Under the pieces are notes generated by a model. The model saw only the letters and a program-made list of their open reading frames with translations, ran no database searches and had not been told where the DNA came from. Shown here in pieces: positions 1 to 5,076 of a stretch of DNA of 7,164 nucleotides. Within the stretch, counting starts at the first letter, position 1; the number at the start of each line of letters is the position of its first letter. Both the position numbers and the translations under genes were made by a program. The DNA is from Clostridiales bacterium (lineage in GTDB: Bacteria; Bacillota; Clostridia; Lachnospirales; Lachnospiraceae): assembly GCA_019420425.1 (NCBI GenBank), contig JAHZHG010000001.1, positions 14,740-21,903 on the forward strand. The letters run 5' to 3'.

Positions 1-2
1 CG

Positions 3-140
3 GTGCAGATTATGGGACTGCAGTACCGGTTTAAGCTGAAGAAAGCAGAAAAGGCCGTTCCGTACAAGGCGGTTTCCCTGGCTGAGGCGGATGATATATT
101 CGAGTTTGAGGAGGGGGATGGAGATGACAGCGAATCATAA
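3..140 (+). CDS. C-terminal end of a membrane-associated protein, possibly DUF1538 family (partial)
   Basis: Frame 3 is open from the window edge to a TAA at 138-140, giving 45 visible residues; the start lies upstream. The visible part begins with a hydrophobic run (VQIMGLQYRF), then a basic stretch (KLKKAEKAVPYK) and a very acidic end (DDIFEFEEGDGDDSES). This is what the end of a last membrane helix followed by a cytoplasmic tail would look like. The next gene, encoding a PII-like protein, starts inside this one with a 17-nt overlap, so the two are almost certainly translated together. From memory, DUF1538 membrane proteins are often encoded beside PII-family genes in Clostridia, and the 'QIMGLQY' motif near the end fits that family. 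The family call is an inference from very little sequence; that this is the real 3' end of a gene is much more secure. Confidence 0.5.
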   Translation: MQIMGLQYRFKLKKAEKAVPYKAVSLAEADDIFEFEEGDGDDSES

Positions 141-822
141 AAAACCGGTTTTCCGGATGCTGTTTCTGATTGCCGCGCCAAAGCTGGTAAAAAAGGCGGA
201 GACGCTGTTCAGGGAAGGACAGGTGCCGGTGCAGTATCATTTCTGCGCCCAGGGTACGGCCTCCAGCGAGATCATGGACATCCTGGGCCTTGGCGGGGTT
301 GAAAAACATATATTAATGAGCATGATGCCCAAGGTATTTGCCGACGAGATGCTAAAGCACCTGCAAAAGCAGCTGCATCTGGGGATGCCGAACAGCGGGA
401 TTGCTTTTACGGTTCCTGTGTCCGGAGGGAGCGGCTACATGTTCAGGCTGATGGAGATGATGAAACAGGAAGAAAAAGACATACGTCTGGAAAGGGATGA
501 GTCGGAAATGGCAGAGAGCGGATATACCATGATTATGGCAATCGTGAATCAGGGGTACAGCGAGGAGGTAATGGACGCTGCCAGACCGGCGGGAGCCTCC
601 GGAGGCACCGTATTCCACAGCAGACGCGTGGGCATCGAGGAAGCCATGAAGTTCTGGGGAATCCGTGTGCAGCAGGAGCGGGAGATTGTGCTGATCCTTG
701 CGGCCAGGAAGGATAAGCTGGCCATCATGAAGGCGATTGGCGAGCAGTGCGGGATGCAGAGCGAGGCTCACGGGATTGTATTGTCCCTGCCGGTAGACGG
801 AGTCGCCGGACTGGAAGAATAA
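124..822 (+). CDS. Two-domain (tandem) PII-like signalling protein
   Basis: This is a 232-residue protein about twice the length of a classical PII protein (about 112 aa). Two halves of similar pattern are visible. Residues 11-100 run from FLIAAPKLVKKAETLF to GIAFTVPVS. Residues 135-232 run from MIMAIVNQGYSEEVMDAA through GTVFHSRR to GIVLSLPVDGVAGL. In both halves a beta-alpha-beta unit is followed by a short loop (SEIMDILGLGGVEK and EEAMKFWGIRVQQE), a strand, a helix, and a final strand ending in PVS or PVD, matching the PII ferredoxin-like fold and its end motif (FVLPVEE in GlnB). The T-loop is short and lacks the uridylylated tyrosine context, so classical GlnD control is unlikely. I chose ATG 124 because AGGAGG at 109-114 lies 9 nt before it; ATG 118 is only 3 nt away and ATG 91 has no site. 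The gene overlaps the upstream membrane-protein gene, so it may gate that protein. The ligand is unknown. Confidence 0.8.
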   Translation: MTANHKKPVFRMLFLIAAPKLVKKAETLFREGQVPVQYHFCAQGTASSEIMDILGLGGVEKHILMSMMPKVFADEMLKHLQKQLHLGMPNSGIAFTVPVSGGSGYMFRLMEMMKQEEKDIRLERDESEMAESGYTMIMAIVNQGYSEEVMDAARPAGASGGTVFHSRRVGIEEAMKFWGIRVQQEREIVLILAARKDKLAIMKAIGEQCGMQSEAHGIVLSLPVDGVAGLEE

Positions 823-874
823 ATCCATTCTACGCGGCTTATCTTGCCGTTGCCTGCACGGCCGCAGCCGAACG

Positions 875-918
875 ACGGCTTTCCCCGCTTGTATTTCCGG
901 GGCGGGGATCGGCGTTTT
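875..918 (+). terminator. Probable intrinsic terminator after the PII-like gene
   Basis: A GC-rich stem, CCCCGC (883-888) with GCGGGG (902-907), extends outward imperfectly through ACGGC (875-879) and GGCGT (911-915), and is followed by TTTT (915-918). It lies 52 bp past the stop at 822, in the convergent gap before the symporter gene. The T-tract is on the plus strand only, so it should mainly stop transcription from the PII-like gene. A shorter hairpin, AGCCG/CGGCT, lies at 866-880 and would compete with the outer pairing. The call is from visual pairing without an energy calculation. Confidence 0.5.
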
Positions 919-930
919 GCTTTCAGAGAT

Positions 931-2313
931 TTATCGCCGTTTTTGTTCGTAGTCTTTTAATGCGCGGATTGCCTGCCCGGACAGGGGAATTAGAGCGATC
1001 ATGTTGAATATAGTCATCAGCCCGATGCCGATGTCGCCCAGATCCCAGACAAACGTATACGCCGCCAGACCGCCGACAAAGAGCATGGCCAGCGCCAGCA
1101 GCTTATACAGGGTCTGGGACAGCCAGTTATCGCCGAAGAGGTAAGCGACATTGGAGCGGGCGTAAAACAGGATGCCGATAAATGTGGAGAAGCTGAACAG
1201 CCACAAAATAACGGCAATAAAGACCACTCCGAATTTTCCCATATGATAATTCATGGCGGCCTGCAGCAGATCCATGCCTGCCAGACCATCCGTCAGGCCG
1301 GCCGGGGTCAGAAGCATAATCATAGCAGAGCAGCTGCAGATGACAATCGTATCAATAAACACGCCGAATGCCTGCAAAAGCCCCGACTTGGCCGGATGGC
1401 TGACATCAGCGGCGGCAGCGGCGCAGGGAGCCGACCCGGAACCCGCTTCATTGGAAAACAGGCCGCGCTTGGCCCCGTTCATGAGAACCGCGCCGAAGCC
1501 TCCGGCAACTGCCTGCCGAAGCCCGAAGGCTTCCGAAAATATCCGCTGAAATACAGAAGGAAGCGCGCCGATATTTTTTCCGATAATAAACAGGGTAATC
1601 AGGAAATAAAAGCCCGCCATAACCGGCACCACCAGATCCAGCACCTTTACGGTGGCGTTTTTGCGCAGGACAATGACCGCCGCAACCAGTACGAGAATAA
1701 TCGTCGTGTAAATCGGCGGGATGGAAAAGGCATTGGTAAATGCGGAAGAGACGGAATTCCCGATTACCTGGCTAATGCCGCACCAGCAGATCAGACCGGA
1801 GACGGCAAACAGTGCGGCAATCACGGAACGCTTCCGCCGGCTGTCCGGTTTGACAAACATATGGTGGATATAGTAGGCCGGCCCGCCGCGGTAACCACCG
1901 TACAGCGGATCCTTTTCTTTATACAGCTGCGCCAGCGTAGCCTCGGCAAAGGCGGTGGAGGAGCCGAGCAGAGCGGTGACCCACATCCAGAATACGGCGC
2001 CTGCCCCGCCGGCGGAAATCGCGGCTACCACACCCACCAGATTGCCCATGCCGACGCGGGTGGCCGTAGAGATTACCAGGGCCTGGAGGCCGGAGATGGC
2101 GCCTTTGTGGGAGTGATTTTTCTTTTCTGCCGTGATTCTCAGCATTTCGGGGAAAAGGCGGAAGGGCAGAAGGCGGGTGCGGACGGTAAAAAAAATCCCT
2201 GCCGGAATCAGGATGATCACCAGCAGGGAAAGCCCGACAGAGCTGCCCCCCGGCAGCGGGATAGTGATCAGATCTCCCCACAGCAGCTGATAAAAAAAGT
2301 TGATAATGGCCAT
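931..2313 (-). CDS. Sodium:alanine (AGCS) family amino-acid symporter
   Basis: This is a 460-residue polytopic membrane protein, close to the usual family length. It imports a small neutral amino acid such as alanine or glycine with sodium; the exact substrate cannot be read from the sequence. The family signature GGAGAVFWMWVTALLG is at residues 102-117, preceded by GMGNLVGVVAAI and followed by GGYRGGPAYYI (139-149). The second hallmark, NGAKRGLFSNEAGSGSAP, is at 279-296, then DVSHP and GVFIDT. The hallmark carries serine where many relatives have methionine (NEAGMGSAP), a small change that could touch substrate choice. Start ATG 2313 is supported by AGGAG 8 nt upstream on the minus strand. 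A strong promoter lies in the spacer to the divergent LysR gene, which suggests LysR control. The family assignment is secure. Confidence 0.95.
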   Translation of the reverse strand: MAIINFFYQLLWGDLITIPLPGGSSVGLSLLVIILIPAGIFFTVRTRLLPFRLFPEMLRITAEKKNHSHKGAISGLQALVISTATRVGMGNLVGVVAAISAGGAGAVFWMWVTALLGSSTAFAEATLAQLYKEKDPLYGGYRGGPAYYIHHMFVKPDSRRKRSVIAALFAVSGLICWCGISQVIGNSVSSAFTNAFSIPPIYTTIILVLVAAVIVLRKNATVKVLDLVVPVMAGFYFLITLFIIGKNIGALPSVFQRIFSEAFGLRQAVAGGFGAVLMNGAKRGLFSNEAGSGSAPCAAAAADVSHPAKSGLLQAFGVFIDTIVICSCSAMIMLLTPAGLTDGLAGMDLLQAAMNYHMGKFGVVFIAVILWLFSFSTFIGILFYARSNVAYLFGDNWLSQTLYKLLALAMLFVGGLAAYTFVWDLGDIGIGLMTIFNMIALIPLSGQAIRALKDYEQKRR

Positions 2314-2345
2314 AATCGTTTCTCCTGCGTGATTGTATTTTCTTG

Positions 2346-2367
2346 ATTTTTAGTATATAGTAGAAAT
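2346..2367. promoter_or_regulatory. Candidate LysR operator (AT-rich imperfect palindrome)
   Basis: The arms ATTTTTA (2346-2352) and TAGAAAT (2361-2367) match as an inverted repeat at 6 of 7 positions around an 8-nt centre, GTATATAG. LysR-type regulators commonly bind AT-rich interrupted dyads of the T-N11-A type in the spacer between their own gene and a divergent target. This one has the right place and overall shape. AT-rich spacers produce such dyads by chance, so it is only a candidate. Confidence 0.35.
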
Positions 2368-2380
2368 TAGTATCTGTAAA
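2352..2380 (-). promoter_or_regulatory. Sigma-70/A type promoter of the AGCS symporter gene
   Basis: Read on the minus strand, TTTACA (plus 2375-2380) and TATACT (plus 2352-2357) are separated by exactly 17 nt, which is one mismatch from consensus in each hexamer. The -10 box is 38 nt upstream of the start codon at 2313. It lies inside the imperfect palindrome at 2346-2367, so a bound regulator could block or reposition RNA polymerase. Confidence 0.6.
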
Positions 2381-2415
2381 ATTGATAAATACGATGCAGA
2401 GGATCGAAAAACCAG

Positions 2416-3363
2416 ATGGATATTAAGAACTTAAATACCTTTATTCACGTGGCGGAGCTGAACAGCTTTACCCGGGCGGCCCAGCAGCTGGGGTATTCCC
2501 AGTCTACCGTTTCCTTTCAGATCCGGCAGCTGGAGACAGAGCTGGATTCCCAGCTGTTTGAGCGGATTAACCATACGGTAGTGCTGACCGGCAAAGGGCG
2601 GGAGGTGCTGAACTATGCCCACCAGATCCGCAAGCTGACCCAGGAGCTGGAGAATAGTATACAGGACAAACAAGAGGTGAGCGGCCATGTCCGGCTGGCG
2701 ATGGCGGATTCCCTGTGCGGATCAATGCTGGGCGGGCGGTTCCTGGATTTTCGCAAACGGTATCCGGGGATAACGCTGAAAATCATTGCGGCAGGGACGG
2801 AGGAGATGTTCCGGCTGATTAACCATAACGAAGTGGATGCAATCCTGACCCTGGACAATCATATTTACAACACAGAGTATGTGATTGTCCGGGAGGAAAA
2901 GGTCGGGGTACATTTCGTGGCAGCCGCAGACTGCCCTCTGGCAGAGAAAAAACACATTTCCGTTTATGAGCTGCCGGCTCAGCCCTTCATCCTGACGGAA
3001 AAGGGGATGAGCTACCGCCGGCTGATGGATGAAAAGCTGGCGGGGATGTCCCTGGAGATTCAGCCGGTACTGGAGGTGGGAAGCGCGGAGCAGATCTGCA
3101 ATCTGGTAAAGCAGGGCGTGGGCGTGTCCTTTTTGCCGGACTATGTGACGGCCGGAGAGGCCGCCGCCGGCAGGCTGGTTTATCTGCCGGTAGAGCAGTT
3201 TGAAATCGAGGTGTGGAAGCAGCTGCTCTACCACCGGGACAAATGGGTTTCTCCCCAGCTGGAATCCGTGATTCAATACTGCGTGGACAGGGAGTTTTCA
3301 TCAGAAGGACGGACTACACATGTTCCTTCGCAGCAGGGGAATACAGCTCCTTATACTCCTTAG
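2416..3363 (+). CDS. LysR-type transcriptional regulator
   Basis: This is a 315-residue protein with an N-terminal winged helix-turn-helix (about residues 1-60; core SFTRAAQQLGYSQSTVSFQI at 17-36), a linker helix to about 88, and a periplasmic-binding-protein-like effector domain from about 91 (GHVRLAMADSLCG) with the late LysR motif GVGVSFLPDYV. Effector unknown. The gene is divergent from the AGCS symporter across 102 bp, the standard arrangement in which a LysR protein controls its neighbour and itself. The ribosome site is weak and distant: AGAGGA at 2398-2403, 12 nt before ATG 2416. The last residues, after about SVIQYCVDREF, look like a non-conserved tail, and the final 50 bp of the gene overlap the end of the convergent AraC gene. 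The family call is secure; the target is inferred. Confidence 0.94.
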   Translation: MDIKNLNTFIHVAELNSFTRAAQQLGYSQSTVSFQIRQLETELDSQLFERINHTVVLTGKGREVLNYAHQIRKLTQELENSIQDKQEVSGHVRLAMADSLCGSMLGGRFLDFRKRYPGITLKIIAAGTEEMFRLINHNEVDAILTLDNHIYNTEYVIVREEKVGVHFVAAADCPLAEKKHISVYELPAQPFILTEKGMSYRRLMDEKLAGMSLEIQPVLEVGSAEQICNLVKQGVGVSFLPDYVTAGEAAAGRLVYLPVEQFEIEVWKQLLYHRDKWVSPQLESVIQYCVDREFSSEGRTTHVPSQQGNTAPYTP

Positions 3364-4198
3364 GAGAAAGCCCGTACTCCTTTTTAAAGGCGCGGAAAAA
3401 GCTGGAGTAATCCTTAAACCCATACATCAGATACGCTTTGCTGATGCTGGCATTGCCCAGGAGGGCATCCCGGCATACGGCAAGGCGTTTTTTTGTGATG
3501 TACTGGTGAATGGACAGACCCAGGTTTTCTTTGAACAGGTGGGCGATGTGATACTTGCTGATGTAAAAGGCCTCTGCCAGGTGATCCAGGGTCAGGTCTC
3601 CCTCCAGATGATCTTCGATATACTGCATCAGGCCCTCATAAAGATTCTGCTCCTCATGCGGCGTGCCGGGGTGCTCCAGCTCGTAAACCGTGCGGTTCAG
3701 GTGGAGGATCAGGTCGTTTGCGCAGAGCGCAATCTGTGTCTGCTTGCCGAAACGGTCAGAATGCATCTCCTCGATCAGACGGAAAATTTTGGCCTGCAGC
3801 GCATTGAAGGAGATAATGTCATAATGGAAAATATATCGCCGGCGGCTCACCGCCAGCTGCAGCAGATAGGTATAGTCGGGAGAGAGAGCCTGCAGCTGTT
3901 CAAAATAGCTTTCACTGATCCAGAATACAAATCTCCGATAGGCCCCGTTCGCATTCTGGCTTACGGCGTGATGAGGAACGCCGGGGGGAATCAGGAGGAC
4001 ATCCCCGGTTTTCAGCGGATAAGGAATCTCGTCGATGAGCATCGCCACATCTCCCTCCAGAAAGAGGAAAAATTCAAAATAGTTGTGTATGTGGCTTTGC
4101 ACACCGGAAAAATGGCTGTCATTGTAATAGTAGATTTCAAAATCCTTCAGCAGCATGTACTGGCGCGTGCTGAATTTGGTCTGGAGTTTCTTTTTCAT
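3314..4198 (-). CDS. AraC-family transcriptional regulator with N-terminal cupin domain
   Basis: This is a 294-residue protein. Residues about 18-95 form a cupin-type sensor domain (SHIHNYFEFFLFLEGD at 35-50, then GDVLLIPPGVPHHAV at 65-79), which usually binds a sugar, sugar acid or other small ligand. The C-terminal DNA-binding domain holds two helix-turn-helix units: about 202-223 (LTLDHLAEAFYISKYHIAHL) and about 252-285 (ending FKKEYGLSPKEYKELY). Start ATG 4198 has AGGAG 9 nt upstream; that site can pair with a CTCC next to it (plus 4201-4211), which could slightly mask it. The gene is divergent from the TetR gene and convergent with LysR, overlapping it by 50 bp. It is a candidate regulator of the TRAP operon or of a gene outside the window. 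The family is secure; the target is unknown. Confidence 0.94.
   Translation of the reverse strand: MKKKLQTKFSTRQYMLLKDFEIYYYNDSHFSGVQSHIHNYFEFFLFLEGDVAMLIDEIPYPLKTGDVLLIPPGVPHHAVSQNANGAYRRFVFWISESYFEQLQALSPDYTYLLQLAVSRRRYIFHYDIISFNALQAKIFRLIEEMHSDRFGKQTQIALCANDLILHLNRTVYELEHPGTPHEEQNLYEGLMQYIEDHLEGDLTLDHLAEAFYISKYHIAHLFKENLGLSIHQYITKKRLAVCRDALLGNASISKAYLMYGFKDYSSFFRAFKKEYGLSPKEYKELYSPAAKEHV
3362..3385 (+). terminator. Possible weak terminator at the LysR gene end
   Basis: AGGAG (3362-3366) and CTCCT (3377-3381) can pair as a 5-bp stem with a 10-nt loop, followed by TTTT (3382-3385). It begins within the LysR stop codon, which is where a terminator is expected. It also lies inside the AraC coding region, so the pairing may simply come from the AraC codons. 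The stem is short and weak. Confidence 0.22.
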
Positions 4199-4247
4199 TC
4201 GGAGGTTCTCCTGTTATATCGATGGGATACGCGGCTGTTCTACATTT

Positions 4248-4276
4248 ACTTTACCATAAAACCGCAACTTTTACAA
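4248..4276 (-). promoter_or_regulatory. Putative promoter of the AraC-family gene
   Basis: On the minus strand, TTGTAA (plus 4271-4276) and TAAAGT (plus 4248-4253) are spaced by 17 nt, each matching consensus at 4 of 6 positions. A TGG just before the -10 gives an extended -10 element. A direct repeat, TTTACAA, at 4270-4276 and 4279-4285 covers and flanks the -35 box and might be a site for the AraC protein itself. The assignment is by eye only. Confidence 0.4.
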
Positions 4277-4286
4277 TGTTTACAAC

Positions 4287-4304
4287 AATCCCGCCAATGG
4301 GATT
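4287..4304. promoter_or_regulatory. Candidate TetR operator: perfect 6+6 inverted repeat
   Basis: AATCCC (4287-4292) and GGGATT (4299-4304) form a perfect inverted repeat around 6 nt in the spacer between the AraC and TetR genes. It covers the position where the -35 box of the TetR gene would lie, so binding here could give autorepression, which is common in this family. The dyad has the size of a typical TetR-family site. Chance occurrence cannot be excluded. Confidence 0.35.
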
Positions 4305-4326
4305 TCCCCCGGTCAATACCTATAAT
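4298..4326 (+). promoter_or_regulatory. Putative promoter of the TetR-family gene
   Basis: A perfect TATAAT lies at 4321-4326, 36 nt before the start codon at 4363. The hexamer 17 nt upstream, TGGGAT (4298-4303), is a poor -35 and overlaps the inverted repeat at 4287-4304. The -10 is convincing and the -35 is not, so the promoter may be weak or activator-assisted. Confidence 0.45.
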
Positions 4327-4362
4327 AAATAATAGGAAGAAACAATCAGGAGAGGGTTGGAA

Positions 4363-4938
4363 ATGGGGAATTACGAACGGATCAGGCAGGAAACAAAGGA
4401 GCGGATACAGCAGGCGTTCTGGGAGCTGTATAAAACGAAGCCGATTGAAAAGATTACGGTAAAAAACGTCACGGATATCACGGGCATATACCGTACGACC
4501 TTTTACCTTCACTTTGCCGATGTCTACGCCATACGGGAAAAGATAGAGGCGGAGCTTATGGAGGAGCTGAGGGGAATAAAGCCGATCGCGGACGAGACGG
4601 AAGCGGAGAACAGCCGATATATGCAGGATATGCATGAGATGTTTAAGCGGAATTATGACTATCTGCATATTCTTCTGGACGAAAAACACCATCCGGAATT
4701 TGCCGCGTCCTACAAAACAGAGCTGGTCGGAAGCATATGTGAGATGCATCATATCGAGCGGAATCATATGGATGAAAAAACGGATATGGTAATCCGGAAA
4801 ACCATTTCTATGCTTGTGGATATGTTTTTTTACTGGGCGGGATCTGCGCTGTTTACCTTTGAGGAAATGGTGAGCATTGTGAAGGGATATATGAACCGGG
4901 GGATTCTGGAGACGCTGTATGAAGGCGTGGAAAAGTAG
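4363..4938 (+). CDS. TetR/AcrR-family transcriptional regulator
   Basis: This is a 191-residue protein of typical family length. The N-terminal TetR DNA-binding domain spans about residues 5-55: a first helix (RIRQETKERIQQAFWELYK), then the helix-turn-helix ITVKNVTDITGIYRTTFYLH (31-50), with the hallmark TTFYLHF. The rest is an all-helical ligand and dimer domain. Its end (MFFYWAGSALFTFEEMVSIV, then YMNRGILETLYE) resembles the TetR C-terminal type found in DhaS-like proteins. I chose ATG 4363, with AGGAGAGGG at 4348-4356 before it; the in-frame TTG at 4357 lies too close to that site. The gene is divergent from the AraC gene and points toward the TRAP operon, whose first gene begins 138 bp downstream. 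Control of that operon, by binding the inverted repeat at 4979-4997, is inferred from position. Confidence 0.93.
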   Translation: MGNYERIRQETKERIQQAFWELYKTKPIEKITVKNVTDITGIYRTTFYLHFADVYAIREKIEAELMEELRGIKPIADETEAENSRYMQDMHEMFKRNYDYLHILLDEKHHPEFAASYKTELVGSICEMHHIERNHMDEKTDMVIRKTISMLVDMFFYWAGSALFTFEEMVSIVKGYMNRGILETLYEGVEK

Positions 4939-4971
4939 AGGGATATACGACACTTTGACGAATATTGTCGC

Positions 4972-5000
4972 TTGCTGTTTATCATAGGCAATGATAAGAT
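4972..5000 (+). promoter_or_regulatory. Putative promoter of the TRAP operon
   Basis: TTGCTG (4972-4977) and TAAGAT (4995-5000) are spaced by 17 nt, with TGA directly before the -10 as an extended element. This leaves a 5' leader of roughly 70 nt before ATG 5077. An alternative -35, TTGACG (4955-4960), is closer to consensus, but its -10 partner at 17 nt (TTTATC) is poor. Either promoter would be covered by the inverted repeat at 4979-4997. Confidence 0.4.
4979..4997. promoter_or_regulatory. Candidate operator in the TRAP promoter: perfect 7+7 inverted repeat
   Basis: TTATCAT (4979-4985) and ATGATAA (4991-4997) form a perfect inverted repeat around AGGCA. It fills the spacer between the putative -35 and -10 boxes, the classic position for repression by a dimeric helix-turn-helix protein. 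The TetR gene ends 40 bp upstream. TetR is the most likely binder; the AraC protein normally prefers direct repeats. Confidence 0.45.
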
Positions 5001-5013
5001 TTGTATAAAACGT

Positions 5014-5038
5014 GCGAAAATTCGCTGATATTGGCGAA
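5014..5038. repeat. Cluster of three GCGAA/TTCGC elements in the dctP leader
   Basis: GCGAA (5014-5018), TTCGC (5021-5025) and GCGAA (5034-5038) form two overlapping dyads: a perfect 12-bp palindrome (5014-5025) and an 18-bp imperfect one (5021-5038) that becomes fully paired in RNA if G-U pairs are allowed. The middle element can pair with either neighbour, so two alternative hairpins are possible in the leader transcript. A second protein operator is the other reading. Confidence 0.35.
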
Positions 5039-5076
5039 TGAATTAGCAAAATGTACAAAAGGAGGGCAATTGATTC

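Noticed and set aside
91..123. Earlier starts for the PII-like gene (ATG 91 and ATG 118)
   Set aside because: ATG 91 has no ribosome site and would add a longer overlap with the upstream gene. ATG 118 is only 3 nt from AGGAGG. ATG 124 has the right spacing.
1243..2346. Long open frame on the plus strand (367 codons) opposite the symporter gene
   Set aside because: It is antisense to a clear AGCS gene, has no ribosome site, and its product is rich in R, G, Q and H with no recognisable domain. It is a by-product of GC-rich codon use.
3341..3390. Repeated ACTCCTT words near the AraC gene end
   Set aside because: They come from repeated Lys-Glu-Tyr codons in the AraC C-terminal helix (KKEYGLSPKEYKELY), so they are protein-driven and not a DNA repeat element.
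3320..4462. Long open frame on the plus strand (380 codons) opposite the AraC gene
   Set aside because: It runs antisense through a well-supported AraC gene, crosses the regulatory spacer and enters the TetR gene in another frame. No family resemblance is seen.
4949..4970. CGACA/TGTCG dyad after the TetR gene as a terminator
   Set aside because: The stem is 5 bp with a 12-nt loop and has no following T-run. It fits a regulatory dyad or chance better than an intrinsic terminator.
4246..5058. Open frame on the minus strand (270 codons) opposite the TetR gene
   Set aside because: It covers the TetR gene and both flanking promoter regions in antisense, and no domain is recognisable.
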